A stretch of DNA of 64,000 nucleotides from Sporolactobacillus spathodeae (GCF_016908935.1 NZ_JAFBEV010000010.1:37265-101264), one strand, 5' to 3'. Shown: positions 25,540 through 35,017, counted from the first letter of the stretch. Notes: generated from the letters alone by a model not told the origin. Numbers and translations are program-made.

Positions 25540-26112
25540 ATGAAATATAGAGAGTCTGGAATGCCTGATGAACAGTTATGGACCACCTTTTATAGCCCAG
25601 AACAGATTCTCGCGCAGTTAGACGTAAATCAAAATGTCCATTCATTAGTCGATTTGGGTTGTGGCTATGGCACTTTTTTACTCCCTGCAGCCCGTTTAAT
25701 TCGTGGAATGGCTATTGGCATCGATATTGAACCACTAATGATTGAGCGATGTAAACAAAAGGCACAAGCACAGCATTTGAAAAATATCACTCTGCTGTGC
25801 GTGGATATTTCAACATCAAGTACAAAAATATTGGATGATTATAAGGGAACGATTAATTATATTACGCTCTTCAATATTTTGCATTGTGAGCAACCAATCC
25901 CTTTACTGAAAAACGCTTATAAACTTTTAAATAATAAAGGTAAAGTAGGCGTTATTCATTGGAAACAGGAGAAAACACCAAGAGGACCTTCAATGGCGAT
26001 TAGACCGACACCTGAGACAATATGTGCGTGGGCAGAAAGAGTGGGCTTGCATTTTGTCAAATACATTGAGCTACCACCCTATCATTTTGGATTATTGTTT
26101 GAAAAGCTTTAA
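25540..26112 (+). CDS. Class I SAM-dependent methyltransferase, substrate unknown
   Basis: 190 residues. Motif I is LVDLGCGYGTFLLPAA (residues about 37-52), the acidic residue after strand 2 is in IGIDIEPLMIERC, and motif IV/V-like ITLFNILHCEQPIPLLKNAYKLL follows. The C-terminal part (RPTPETICAWAERVGL) resembles small-molecule methyltransferases found next to metal and metalloid resistance genes. Position behind the CDF gene and before a strong terminator suggests a two-gene unit, but no role in metal handling can be shown. Ribosome binding site is weak (AAAAGAG). Confidence 0.75.
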   Translation: MKYRESGMPDEQLWTTFYSPEQILAQLDVNQNVHSLVDLGCGYGTFLLPAARLIRGMAIGIDIEPLMIERCKQKAQAQHLKNITLLCVDISTSSTKILDDYKGTINYITLFNILHCEQPIPLLKNAYKLLNNKGKVGVIHWKQEKTPRGPSMAIRPTPETICAWAERVGLHFVKYIELPPYHFGLLFEKL

Positions 26113-26175
26113 AGATTATTATCCTTTCTCGTTCGACACCTACCTTCCTTTGCTAACGAAGAAAAATACAGTAAA

Positions 26176-26214
26176 AAAGAGCGAAGGCGTCTCGCACCTT
26201 CGCTCTTTTTTTTG
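26176..26214. terminator. Bidirectional terminator
   Basis: AGCGAAGGCG pairs with CACCTTCGCT; A-run on the left and an 8-base T-run on the right, so it can work in both directions. Confidence 0.85.
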
Positions 26215-26247
26215 TGCAAATTTTAGATACTTTCTTATCTTGGAGCA

Positions 26248-26276
26248 AAACACGGCAGCTTTGCTGCCGTGTGGGG
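26248..26276 (-). terminator. Terminator of the sco operon
   Basis: ACACGGCAGC/GCTGCCGTGT hairpin with a TTTTG tail on the minus strand, 14 bases past the scoB stop. Confidence 0.7.
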
Positions 26277-26289
26277 AGAATTCTCGCGC

Positions 26290-26937
26290 TTAAGCTTCCT
26301 GAAGTGCCGGCGCAATGGTAAAATCCGCCTCTGTTTTTTTTCTGACATCCTGTAATGTGCTTCCAGGTTGCAGCTCGGTCAATTGGAGCTGTCCGTCTTT
26401 CAATTGAAAGACAGCCAAATCGGTAATTAGACAATCAACAACCGCTTTTCCAGTTAAAGGGAGCGTGCATGCTTTCCTGATTTTTGGATCCCCTCTTTTT
26501 GTGACGTGATCCATGATCACAACGGTCCGTTTTGCGCCTTGGACGAGATCCATCGCACCCCCCATCCCCTTAACCATTTTGCCTGGAATCATCCAATTGG
26601 CGAGATCGCCTGTCTCAGAAACTTCCATGCCGCCTAGGATGGCTAGATCGATATGCCCGCCGCGGATCATCGCGAAGGATTCAGCACTATCGAAATATGC
26701 AGCACCTGGAATTTCACTGACTGTTTCTTTGCCTGCATTAATTAAATCCGGATCAATGGCATTTTCATTCGGATACGGTCCAATGCCGAGCAGTCCGTTT
26801 TCAGATTGCAGCATCACGCCGAAATCGGATGGAATGCGATCGGCTATCAATGTCGGCATGCCGATGCCAAGATTGACATACATGCCCGCTTGAATCTCAC
26901 TTAAAGCACGACTAAGAATCCGTTCACGTCCTTCCAT
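26290..26937 (-). CDS. scoB: 3-oxoacid CoA-transferase subunit B
   Basis: 215 residues of the class I CoA-transferase beta family. The catalytic glutamate lies in QSENGLLGIGPYP (motif SENG) and the family sequence YVNLGIGMPTLIAD is near the N-terminus. With ScoA it moves CoA from succinyl-CoA (or another acyl-CoA) to acetoacetate. GGGGGAAGAG precedes the ATG. It is 31 bases behind scoA, and gene order scoA-scoB, permease and thiolase in one direction points to use of acetoacetate and 3-hydroxybutyrate. Which CoA donor is used cannot be told. Confidence 0.92.
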   Translation of the reverse strand: MEGRERILSRALSEIQAGMYVNLGIGMPTLIADRIPSDFGVMLQSENGLLGIGPYPNENAIDPDLINAGKETVSEIPGAAYFDSAESFAMIRGGHIDLAILGGMEVSETGDLANWMIPGKMVKGMGGAMDLVQGAKRTVVIMDHVTKRGDPKIRKACTLPLTGKAVVDCLITDLAVFQLKDGQLQLTELQPGSTLQDVRKKTEADFTIAPALQEA

Positions 26938-26968
26938 AGCCTCTTCCCCCTCTCTTCTTATGATAGAA

Positions 26969-27661
26969 CTATCGGGCCACGGTCCGTCGCTCTATCCGCT
27001 TCTCATAGCCAGCGCCTACGAAAATACTTTGAACGAAAACAGATGGCGTATGGATTTGGTCTGGATCAAGCGCGCCTGTATGAACCAGACTTTCCACTTC
27101 CGCAAATGTCTTTCGTCCAGCTGCCGCGGCGAGTGGATTGAAGTTGCGTGCTGTTTTCCGATAAACGAGATTGCCGATCGGATCAGCCGCCCACGCTTTG
27201 ACCAATGCATAGTCAGCAGTAATACTTTTTTCCATTATATAGGTGCGACCGTTGAACACGCGCTCCTCTTTACCTTCAGCAATTGGTGTGCCGACGCCGG
27301 TTGCGGTATAAAAAGCGGGAATTCCTGCGCCCCCAGCCCTGAGACGTTCCGCAAGCGTTCCCTGCGGAACGAGTTCGACTTCCAATTCACCGCTTAGAAA
27401 TTGTTGCTCAAATCGTTTATTCTCCCCGACATAAGATGCAACCATTTTCGTGATTTGTTTATTTTCGAGTAGGAGACCGAGTCCCCAATCATCGACACCG
27501 CAATTATTGCTAATCACTGTTAAATCACGGACGCCGCTCTCGCGTAGACCAAGTATCAATTTTTCAGGAATGCCGCAAAGACCGAATCCGCCGACAATCA
27601 GACTGGCACCATCATGAATTTGCTCGATCATTGAATCAATTGTTGGCGTGACTTTATTCAA
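26969..27661 (-). CDS. scoA: 3-oxoacid CoA-transferase subunit A
   Basis: 230 residues, class I CoA-transferase alpha subunit. GASLIVGGFGLCGIPEKLI is the conserved N-terminal glycine-rich segment; NNCGVDDWGLGLLLENKQI and GGAGIPAFYTATGVGTPIAEGKE are also family blocks. The start is a TTG at 27661 with GGGGAAG about 7 bases upstream; no in-frame ATG precedes the conserved region. It acts as a heteromer with ScoB. A 92-base gap separates it from the permease upstream, and no terminator is visible there. Confidence 0.92.
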   Translation of the reverse strand: MNKVTPTIDSMIEQIHDGASLIVGGFGLCGIPEKLILGLRESGVRDLTVISNNCGVDDWGLGLLLENKQITKMVASYVGENKRFEQQFLSGELEVELVPQGTLAERLRAGGAGIPAFYTATGVGTPIAEGKEERVFNGRTYIMEKSITADYALVKAWAADPIGNLVYRKTARNFNPLAAAAGRKTFAEVESLVHTGALDPDQIHTPSVFVQSIFVGAGYEKRIERRTVAR

Positions 27662-27753
27662 CGAATGCTTCCCCTTTCTATTTGAAAAGTTCTGTGAAAC
27701 GCTGGGTTCCCCTTTGCTTCCTATATCTCCAAAGCAAAGCCAATAGTAAAGGA

Positions 27754-29139
27754 TTAGAAGAAGAATGAACTAACCCCGGCGATGAGAAAAACTGTCGCAG
27801 TCTTGATCACGGTAATCGCGAAAATATCCTTATAAGATTGACGATGGGTCAGTCCAGTAATCGCAAGCAATGTGATAACAGCACCATTATGTGGTAATGT
27901 GTCCATACCGCCGGATGCCATTGATGCGATTCGGTGCAGTAATTCTGGGCTGATACCAAGTGTGTGCGCCGCGTGAAGATAAGACTTGCTCATGATTTCA
28001 AGCGCGATTGAAAGTCCCCCTGAAGCCGATCCAGTAATACCGGAAAGCACATTGACAGATACAGCTTCGGAAAGCAGTGGATTGCTGCTGGCATTCAATA
28101 CGTGATGCTGAATGGCGGTGAACCCAGGTAATGTTTTAATGACATTGCCGAAGCCGACTTCAGAGGCTGTATTGAAAATAGCCAGTAGTGCGCCAGATGC
28201 GGCAATTGTCAATGTCGTCGTTAATTTGACGCTTACCTGCCGAAAATTTAGCAGTAAGGCGGTCAGTATGCCAAGGCTCAAAGCTGCAATCAGTGACCAT
28301 GAAGAGACAACAGTTGCTGGATCGGCAATCAGAAACACTTTTTTCAGCATCTCTGGATTATACCAATGGCTTGCAGCTATACCGCTGCGGCTGAATAGGA
28401 AATTACTGATAATCACGAGGATGAGTGGCAGAACGGCAAGCCAGAATTTCGGAAGTTTGGCTTCTGGATTGATTTCAGGTTCATTTTTATGTCCCGTGCC
28501 GTACCCCTCGCTTGCTCGGGCCGCTTTTCGTCGGGCACGTTCCAACCAGAGCATCCCCATGCTGAAAACGATGACTGATCCGATGATGCCGACGAGTGGT
28601 GCCGCATATGCATCGGTGCCAAAATAATTTGTCGGAATGATGTTCTGAATCTGCGGTGTACCAGGTAGTGCGTCCATCGTGAAAGTAAACGCGCCGAGTG
28701 CAATCGTTCCCGGAATTAGTCGCTTTGGAATATCGGCTTCTTTAAAAATAGCTGCTGCAAACGGATAGACGGCAAATGCGACAACAAACAACGATACCCC
28801 ACCGTAAGTGAGCAAGGCACAGGCGAGCACAACGGACAAAATTGCATGTTTTGATCCCATTTTTCCAACGATTGAATGCGCGATTGATGCTGCAGCGCCG
28901 TTCATTTCCATGATTTTGCCGAAAATAGCGCCAAGCAGGAATATTGGAAAAAAGTTTTTTACATAATTACCGGCATTGGTCATGAAGATTTCCGTATACG
29001 TGGGCAATAAATGACCACCAGAAAGCAAAACAGCTAAGAGAGCCATAATTGGCGCGAGAATGATCACCGGATAACCGCGGTAAGCCAGAAACATCAGTAA
29101 GCCGAGTGCAATTAAAATCGCTAGAATTTGAAAAAACAT
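27754..29139 (-). CDS. GntP-family permease, probably for 3-hydroxybutyrate/acetoacetate
   Basis: 461 residues with about 12 to 14 membrane segments. The GntP-family character shows in MALLAVLLSGGHLLPTYTEIFM near the N-terminus, ALGAFTFTMDALPGTPQIQN, and the C-terminal ASGGMDTLPHNGAVITLLAITGL. GntP members carry gluconate and other organic acids; those in operons with CoA-transferase and thiolase genes are usually short-chain keto or hydroxy acid carriers, so substrate is inferred from the context. GGGGAGATG precedes the ATG. It is between thiolase and scoA in the same direction. Confidence 0.87.
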   Translation of the reverse strand: MFFQILAILIALGLLMFLAYRGYPVIILAPIMALLAVLLSGGHLLPTYTEIFMTNAGNYVKNFFPIFLLGAIFGKIMEMNGAAASIAHSIVGKMGSKHAILSVVLACALLTYGGVSLFVVAFAVYPFAAAIFKEADIPKRLIPGTIALGAFTFTMDALPGTPQIQNIIPTNYFGTDAYAAPLVGIIGSVIVFSMGMLWLERARRKAARASEGYGTGHKNEPEINPEAKLPKFWLAVLPLILVIISNFLFSRSGIAASHWYNPEMLKKVFLIADPATVVSSWSLIAALSLGILTALLLNFRQVSVKLTTTLTIAASGALLAIFNTASEVGFGNVIKTLPGFTAIQHHVLNASSNPLLSEAVSVNVLSGITGSASGGLSIALEIMSKSYLHAAHTLGISPELLHRIASMASGGMDTLPHNGAVITLLAITGLTHRQSYKDIFAITVIKTATVFLIAGVSSFFF

Positions 29140-29192
29140 CTATCATCTCCCCAATCTTATAAAATAAGAGCGCTTACATTTAATCGTGTTGT

Positions 29193-30371
29193 TTAACTTT
29201 GCTCAACAATCATTGCTGTTCCTTGACCGCCGCCAACACATAACGCGGCCGCTCCACGGCTGGCCCCGGTCCTTCTCATGCTGTAGAGAAGTGTCACTAA
29301 AATCCGTGCACCGGAAGCGCCGACAGGATGGCCAAGCGCAATCGCGCCACCTTGGCAATTAACCTTATCCGGGTCAAGTTCCAACTGATCCAAAACAACG
29401 AGTGACTGAGCGGCAAAAGCTTCATTGATTTCAAATAGATCAATGTCGCGGGGGCTAAGTCCTTGCTTGGTCAAAGCTTTGCGCATGGCTGGGACGGGTC
29501 CATAGCCCATAATTGCTGGGTCAACACCAACATTGGCGTATGAGCGTATCGCAGCAAGAATCGGCAGGCCAAGTTCCTCTGCTTTGCGGCGGGAAGCAAC
29601 GACCAGCATCGCCGCGCCATCGTTGATACCTGATGCATTACCAACAGTGACTGTGCCATTGTCTTTAAATGCGGGACGCAGCTTGCCAAGCGTCGCCAAC
29701 GACAGCCCGGCCCGTGGATGTTCATCGATGCGCACCCACTTTTTTTGCTTTTTCTCAGGCACTTCCACCGGAACAATTTCTGCGTCAAACCAGCCGTTTC
29801 TTTGCGCGGCTTCCGTTTTTTGCTGACTGTTCAACGCGAAAGCATCCTGTCTTTCCCGACTGATTGTCCACCGTTCCGCCATGTTTTCCGCAGTTATTCC
29901 CATATGGTACTGATGAAAAGCATCGGTCAATGCATCCTTAACCATTGAATCCTCGATCGCTCCATCGCCCATCCGTCCCCCCCAACGGTACTTGTCAAGA
30001 AGATACGGCGCGCGGCTCATACTCTCCGTGCCGCCAGCGAGCACAAGTTCCGCTTCTCCTGTTTCCACAGCCTGTGCAGCGAGAATGACAGCGCGCAGAC
30101 CGGATCCGCAGAGCATATTAATACTAAGCGCGGGTGCGGTTGTGGAGACGCCTGATTGTAGCGATACTTGTCTGGCGATATTTTGACCTAGGCCTGCGGA
30201 AAGAATGTTGCCGATAATCGTTTCCTCAATCTGCTCACTTTTGATTCCGGCACGCTTAATCGCTTCCTTTGCCGCGCATGTTCCAAGCGTCACAGCTGAA
30301 AGCTTCGATAAAGCACCGCCAAACGAGCCGATCGGTGTTCGGGCCGCACTCACGATAACTGCTTCTTGCAT
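29193..30371 (-). CDS. Acetyl-CoA C-acetyltransferase (thiolase)
   Basis: 392 residues, the standard thiolase length. The acyl-enzyme cysteine is in [13 protein letters not shown] (about residue 88), and the C-terminal catalytic His and Cys are in [14 protein letters not shown] and [10 protein letters not shown]. It splits acetoacetyl-CoA into two acetyl-CoA (or runs in reverse). AAGGGGTGAAG precedes the ATG. As the first gene of the minus-strand cluster it should share a promoter with permease and scoAB, and it is divergent from the 3-hydroxybutyrate dehydrogenase, giving a complete route from 3-hydroxybutyrate to acetyl-CoA. Confidence 0.94.
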   Translation of the reverse strand: MQEAVIVSAARTPIGSFGGALSKLSAVTLGTCAAKEAIKRAGIKSEQIEETIIGNILSAGLGQNIARQVSLQSGVSTTAPALSINMLCGSGLRAVILAAQAVETGEAELVLAGGTESMSRAPYLLDKYRWGGRMGDGAIEDSMVKDALTDAFHQYHMGITAENMAERWTISRERQDAFALNSQQKTEAAQRNGWFDAEIVPVEVPEKKQKKWVRIDEHPRAGLSLATLGKLRPAFKDNGTVTVGNASGINDGAAMLVVASRRKAEELGLPILAAIRSYANVGVDPAIMGYGPVPAMRKALTKQGLSPRDIDLFEINEAFAAQSLVVLDQLELDPDKVNCQGGAIALGHPVGASGARILVTLLYSMRRTGASRGAAALCVGGGQGTAMIVEQS

Positions 30372-30420
30372 GCTACTTCACCCCTTTCACTCAAAAATGG
30401 TAGGCAAACAATGATTGATG

Positions 30421-30436
30421 TTGTGTCAACATAATT
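30421..30436. promoter_or_regulatory. Short inverted repeat between thiolase and dehydrogenase genes
   Basis: ATGTTG and CAACAT arms around TGT, 50 bases before the thiolase start; a possible operator for a local regulator. No regulator gene is nearby. Confidence 0.35.
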
Positions 30437-30470
30437 TATGGCGGTTATATGACAAATATGTGTATTTTGT

Positions 30471-30500
30471 TTGTCTGTTCTATTGAATTGGGCATATACT
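30471..30500 (+). promoter_or_regulatory. Predicted SigA-type promoter for the dehydrogenase gene
   Basis: TTGTCT, 18 bases, TATACT. Ends 84 bases before the start codon and 30 bases before the cre site. Confidence 0.5.
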
Positions 30501-30530
30501 TAATTCTGTTGGAGGTCTAGAACACATAAA

Positions 30531-30544
30531 TGTAACCGATTACA
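30531..30544. promoter_or_regulatory. CcpA cre site
   Basis: TGTAACCGATTACA matches the cre consensus TGWNANCGNTNWCA at every position. It lies downstream of the predicted -10, where bound CcpA blocks transcription. Confidence 0.82.
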
Positions 30545-30584
30545 TTGGCTTGTCAAAACTTTTAAATGGGTGGAGGTTCTTCTT

Positions 30585-31358
30585 ATGGGACAAAGAACAG
30601 CTGTGATAACTGGGTCAGCACGTGGCATTGGCTATTCCATTGGCAAAACATTTGCTGAAAAAGGGATTCGGGTGATATTGTCAGACATCAATGAAGAAGC
30701 GGTCAATCAAAGTGCAAAAGCGTTACAGTCGCAGGGCCTACCGGTCAGTGCCATTCCGGCGGATGTAACAAGTGAACAAGATTTGAGCCACTTAATTGAA
30801 AAGACAGTTGGCGAGTTCGGGACGCTTGATATCCTCATAAATAATGCCGGACTGCAGCATGTCGCACCGATTGAGGCATTTCCAACTGATAAATTTGAAC
30901 AAATGGTTCGGATCATGCTTGTCGCCCCCTTTGTAGCGATAAAGCATGTTCTGCCTGTCATGAAGGAACAAAAGTTTGGTCGGATTATTAATATGGCTTC
31001 GATCAATGGGCTGATCGGTTTCGCCAATAAAGCCGCCTATAATAGCGCGAAACACGGATTAATCGGTTTGACCAAAGTTGCCGCTCTGGAAAGTGCGCCG
31101 TACGGTATCACAGTCAATGCTATCTGTCCAGGATATGTTGATACCGCGCTTGTCCGCGGTCAGATGAATGATTTGGCCAAAACGCGGAATGTACCACTCG
31201 AAAAAGTGCTTGATGAAGTCATCTTTCCGCTCGTTCCTCAGAAACGATTGCTTGATGTTTCAGAGATCGCCGGATATGCCTATTTTCTCGCCAGTAACGA
31301 AGCACGCGGCGTGACCGGGCAGGCTGTCGTGCTGGATGGTGGTTATACTGCGCAATAA
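30585..31358 (+). CDS. bdhA: 3-hydroxybutyrate dehydrogenase (SDR family)
   Basis: 257 residues. The NAD-binding motif is TGSARGIGYSIG, the NNAG motif is INNAGLQHV, and the catalytic tetrad is visible as S in NMASINGL and Y-x-x-x-K in YNSAKHG; PGYVDTALVRGQM is typical of 3-hydroxybutyrate dehydrogenases, as is the HV after NNAGLQ. It oxidises 3-hydroxybutyrate to acetoacetate, feeding the divergent sco/thiolase genes. GGAGG lies 8 bases before ATG 30585; the upstream frame from 30570 overlaps it. A perfect cre site 40 bases upstream predicts glucose repression. Confidence 0.9.
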   Translation: MGQRTAVITGSARGIGYSIGKTFAEKGIRVILSDINEEAVNQSAKALQSQGLPVSAIPADVTSEQDLSHLIEKTVGEFGTLDILINNAGLQHVAPIEAFPTDKFEQMVRIMLVAPFVAIKHVLPVMKEQKFGRIINMASINGLIGFANKAAYNSAKHGLIGLTKVAALESAPYGITVNAICPGYVDTALVRGQMNDLAKTRNVPLEKVLDEVIFPLVPQKRLLDVSEIAGYAYFLASNEARGVTGQAVVLDGGYTAQ

Positions 31359-31385
31359 TTGAAACCAATGCAGCTTATTGATAGA

Positions 31386-31429
31386 TGTTGGCGCACTTTG
31401 ATTGTCTGTGCGTCAACTTGTTTTTTTAG
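31386..31429 (+). terminator. Terminator after bdhA
   Basis: GTTGGCGCAC pairs with GTGCGTCAAC, then TTGTTTTTTT. Confidence 0.85.
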
Positions 31430-31459
31430 CCCATTGACCGAAGCCGTTTGGGAATCCGC

Positions 31460-31487
31460 TTGATGGCCTTGTTTTTCATGTTATAAT
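31460..31487 (+). promoter_or_regulatory. Predicted SigA-type promoter of pepX
   Basis: TTGATG, 16 bases, TATAAT; 31 bases before the start codon. Confidence 0.6.
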
Positions 31488-31518
31488 GACTCCAGTCACT
31501 AATGAGGAGCCTCATTCT

Positions 31519-33942
31519 ATGAAAAATAATCAATTTGCCCGGCAAACTGCCGATCATCAAACAGTTATTAAAGAATTAACACGAATTCATTTTCTCGATG
31601 ATGCGACAAGCCATGCACCCACTGTATCCACTGCGTATCGTCTGCTACTTCGAAAGGCTTTTCCGCACGTCGCAAGCGAAAATACTTTTGCATGGAAACT
31701 AAAAAACTATCTTGCGACTCCAGTAATGGATTTGCAAGACTTTCTTTCATCCGATTTGCCAATCACTGCGGATGTGTTCTATTTAGCCGCTTTGCAGCTT
31801 CTTGACTTTCTTCCGGAAGTCGATTATGACTGCAGCAAACCGCTTGATGCAATGACGCGGATACAATTACCAATGATCGCGTCTGACACCGGTGCCTGGG
31901 ATAGGGAGCAATTGCTAGACGCTTGGTATTTGCTGCTTGCGACCCACACGAAAAACGGTCAGACATATCTCGATAAACTGACGAATTTCGGCTATTTTGT
32001 CCCCTATTATTCTCTTCCTGTCGCTCAGAAACCGCTTTTCTTTAATGGTAAAGCGCAAGCGGTTTTTGATACGGATAAACTGATCCGTGAAGTTGTTTAT
32101 GTTGAGTCCTCAGTGGATTCCGATCAAGATGGACAATTAGATTTATTGAAAGTTGAAATCATTCGGCCAAGAGACACGAATGATGGCTTAAAGGTTCCTG
32201 CCCTATTTACAGCCAGTCCTTATAATCAAGGGACTAATGATCAGGCCGGTCAAAAAGCGATGCATCCTGTCAATGTCCCGCTGACAGAGAAACGCCCCAA
32301 TCATAGTACGCTTGCAGCAATCACAACTGAACAGCCATCTACTGATCGACTCGCTCCGCGCCCCGTCGCAGGAGAAACGCAGAAAGCCTGCGAATCATTT
32401 AGCCGTGAGCGCTCCTATACGTTAAACGATTATTTTCTCGCTCGCGGTTTTGCTGTTGTCTATTCTGCTGGAATCGGTACGCTGGATTCAGACGGTATTC
32501 AGACTTGCGGCGATCCGCAACAAACAGCGGCGACGATTGCTGTGATCGAATGGCTCAATGGTTCCCGACGCGCCTTCACTAATCGTACCGATAATCTTGC
32601 GATCCGTGCCTGGTGGTGCAATGGCAAAGTCGCGATGACCGGACGCTCATATCTGGGTACGCTAGCAACCGCAGCGGCGACGACTGGTGTTGACGGATTG
32701 AAGACTATTATATCTGAGGCAGCGATTTCTTCGTGGTACGACTATTATCGGGAAAACGGTCTGATGATAGCCCCAGACGGATTTCCGGGTGAAGACGCCG
32801 ATGTGCTAGCAATCGAAACATTTAGCCGTATGAAGGCGCCTGCGGATTATCAGCGAATCAAACCATTCTTTAGGGAACAGATGGAAAAAATGGCTCGCGA
32901 GATGGATCGGGAATCTGGAAATTATAACGCTTTTTGGGATGCACGCAATTATCGCAAAATGATTAAAAATATCAAATGTGATGTTTTAATGGTTCATGGT
33001 TTGAATGATTGGAACGTGAAACCTGGACAGGTCGAAAAATTATGGCAGGGATTAAGAGATGTGCCTGTGACAAAGAAAATCATTCTTCATCAAGGCAAAC
33101 ATATTTATATCAATGCCTTTCGTTCCATCGATTATACCGATATGATTAACCTCTGGATTAGCCATGAACTTTACGGAGTAGCAAATGGCGCGAAAGCGCT
33201 TTTGCCGGATGTCATTGTTCAAGATAATTTGACGCCAGAGACATGGACAGCTTATTCCGATTGGGCAGCTCCTAATCAAGCAAAGAAGGTTTATTATCTC
33301 TCCAAAAAAGAATTGCGAGAAGATGCGCTGGCAGATGGTGTCCTCTCCTTTAAAGACTGCCTGCCTGATGCAGTATTTCAAGACTATGCAGCGCATCATC
33401 AGCACTGGGAAACTGCGCTATTGGACAAGAAAGAGCATGATTTATCGGAAAATCGACTGCTGTTCCAAACAACACCTTTTGTTGAAGACAAAATCATTGA
33501 TGGTCGCGTAACGGTTCATATCACAGCGGCATCCGACCACTCATTTGGCATGCTTAGCTTTCAGCTTGTTGACTACGGCGAAGCCAAACGATTGACTGTT
33601 ACGCCGACGACTATCCAATCAATGGATCTCGGCTACCATTGGCGTGAGGATAGCCTCCGTGAGTTTACACAGGCTTCTGATGCAACAGCCTACAAAATGA
33701 TAACCAAAGGTCACATCAATCTGCAGAATCGTGAAAATGCGTGGTGTACAGAGGAGTTACAACCAGGACAGTTTTATCCGATCACTTTTGATTTGCAACC
33801 GACTTTTTACCGATTAGCGGCCGGTCATCAACTAGGTTTGGTTGTCTACGCTACGGACTTCGGTATGACGGTGCGAGGTAATCAGGAACTGCATTATTCG
33901 ATTAAATTAGCCACAAGTCGCATTGACGTTCCTTTTAAATAA
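31519..33942 (+). CDS. pepX: Xaa-Pro dipeptidyl-peptidase
   Basis: 807 residues. PepX removes X-Pro dipeptides from peptide N-termini and is typical of lactic acid bacteria and close relatives. The alpha/beta-hydrolase nucleophile is S377 in MTGRSYLGT; the acid and base are in VHGLNDWNVKP and LHQGKHIYINAF. The N-terminal helical domain (about residues 1-150) and the C-terminal beta-sandwich (from about residue 570) are present, so the length is normal. The start at 31519 follows GAGGAG; the frame from 31486 has no ribosome binding site. Single gene with its own promoter and terminator. Confidence 0.95.
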   Translation: MKNNQFARQTADHQTVIKELTRIHFLDDATSHAPTVSTAYRLLLRKAFPHVASENTFAWKLKNYLATPVMDLQDFLSSDLPITADVFYLAALQLLDFLPEVDYDCSKPLDAMTRIQLPMIASDTGAWDREQLLDAWYLLLATHTKNGQTYLDKLTNFGYFVPYYSLPVAQKPLFFNGKAQAVFDTDKLIREVVYVESSVDSDQDGQLDLLKVEIIRPRDTNDGLKVPALFTASPYNQGTNDQAGQKAMHPVNVPLTEKRPNHSTLAAITTEQPSTDRLAPRPVAGETQKACESFSRERSYTLNDYFLARGFAVVYSAGIGTLDSDGIQTCGDPQQTAATIAVIEWLNGSRRAFTNRTDNLAIRAWWCNGKVAMTGRSYLGTLATAAATTGVDGLKTIISEAAISSWYDYYRENGLMIAPDGFPGEDADVLAIETFSRMKAPADYQRIKPFFREQMEKMAREMDRESGNYNAFWDARNYRKMIKNIKCDVLMVHGLNDWNVKPGQVEKLWQGLRDVPVTKKIILHQGKHIYINAFRSIDYTDMINLWISHELYGVANGAKALLPDVIVQDNLTPETWTAYSDWAAPNQAKKVYYLSKKELREDALADGVLSFKDCLPDAVFQDYAAHHQHWETALLDKKEHDLSENRLLFQTTPFVEDKIIDGRVTVHITAASDHSFGMLSFQLVDYGEAKRLTVTPTTIQSMDLGYHWREDSLREFTQASDATAYKMITKGHINLQNRENAWCTEELQPGQFYPITFDLQPTFYRLAAGHQLGLVVYATDFGMTVRGNQELHYSIKLATSRIDVPFK

Positions 33943-34027
33943 ATACTTTGCTAGAGGAACTTGGACTTGCTAAGTCTTCTAAAACGATGGCCAATCGAAT
34001 CCTTAGTTCTTCTTTAATATTCTGTAT

Positions 34028-34076
34028 ATAAAAAAGGCAGTCTGTTTCCGAAAGTTGGAAGCAGACTGCTTTTTTA
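34028..34076 (+). terminator. Terminator after pepX
   Basis: GGCAGTCTGTTTCC pairs with GGAAGCAGACTGC, flanked by an A-run and TTTTTT. Confidence 0.88.
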
Positions 34077-34099
34077 AGAGATAAGGAAGAAAGTTTTTC

Positions 34100-34198
34100 G
34101 CACAAAAATGCAGCGAGGTGCGCTGGCGCCTTGCAGGAAGCGAGCAGCCGAAGCGCAATGGTTAAAAAAGGACTTGGTTATGCCAAGTTTTTCTGAAC
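34100..34198 (+). repeat. Dispersed intergenic repeat, copy D
   Basis: ATGCAGCGAGGTGCGCTGG, then AAGCGAGCAGCCGAAGCGCA and the hairpin ACTTGGTTATGCCAAGT at 34172-34188 with TTTTCT after it. Confidence 0.75.
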
Positions 34199-34202
34199 GC
34201 GA

Positions 34203-34691
34203 TTAAAGATCGTTTGAATCAAAGCCATCAAAGCCATCAAAGCCATCAAAACCTGAATCGAAGAAACCGCCATCATTATTTGATTGAGAATCATTTGTAC
34301 TGGATTCATTGCTATAATTATTGTCTGTGTTGCTGTTTGCTCCCACGTTATTCGTATTGTTGTTGCTATTTTCTGCATTCTGATGTTCTTGAAGCGCATT
34401 TGAAATTTCGCCACCGATAATGGCACCGCCGATTGCTCCCGCACCAGCGGCTAAGCCAGTCATCAGTGGCGACGAACCGCCGGAGAATCCGCTGCCATCT
34501 TGTGCCATTTGCGGGGTCCGCTGATCGTCAATAGGCGATCCTGTACGATCGGTAGCATTCGTACCATTATTCGTATGCTCCATCTGTTGCCTACGCCAGT
34601 CGTTTTCTTCCCGCAGTCGGCGATTGCTTTGAATCAGTTTGGCGACACCAATTCCTCCTGCAATAAGGACAACCAGTATCACGATGCTCAT
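34203..34691 (-). CDS. Small membrane-anchored protein with GFD repeats
   Basis: 162 residues, no recognised family. One membrane segment at residues about 2-18 (SIVILVVLIAGGIGVAKLI), a charged stretch, a glycine-rich hydrophobic segment near residues 78-95 (GLAAGAGAIGGAIIGGEIS), then a long Asn/Ser-rich low-complexity region ending in four GFD units and SNDL. The GFD units come from tandem 9-base repeats at 34213-34250. AGAGGT lies before the ATG at 34691. The region resembles glycine-zipper envelope proteins in general shape only. Bases 34692-35017 contain no other gene; a TATAAT-like box is at about 34886. Confidence 0.65.
   Translation of the reverse strand: MSIVILVVLIAGGIGVAKLIQSNRRLREENDWRRQQMEHTNNGTNATDRTGSPIDDQRTPQMAQDGSGFSGGSSPLMTGLAAGAGAIGGAIIGGEISNALQEHQNAENSNNNTNNVGANSNTDNNYSNESSTNDSQSNNDGGFFDSGFDGFDGFDGFDSNDL
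34213..34250. repeat. Tandem 9-bp repeats inside the GFD gene
   Basis: Four in-frame copies of ATCAAAGCC with slight variation, coding GFD on the minus strand. Copy number may vary between strains. Confidence 0.7.
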
Positions 34692-35017
34692 CAAAATTAC
34701 CTCTTTTCAATCATTCAAACTTTAAATCATTACATAAAATAGTCGAATAATAGTCACATTTTATTAGTGTATGCGATCCGTTATTTACATTATTTTAAAA
34801 AACCCATTACATCAATTCATCAGAGAATATCGCTCATTCACAAAAAGAAAAACCCACCGATTGTTCTCCCATACCCGCTCATCCGGTATAATAAACAATA
34901 AAGTGAACGAATAAAGCATTACTTTTCAACAGGAACAATAGATTCGACTTTGGCGGTGTTCATGGTTCGTGTGCTGCTGAAGCAAACAAGGAATCATTCT
35001 AAAGGGAGGCATCAGTC

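Noticed and set aside
28112..28627. Plus-strand ORF of 171 codons.
   Set aside because: It lies wholly antisense to the intact GntP permease gene and has no ribosome binding site or known domain; similar antisense frames occur in scoA, thiolase and ponA.
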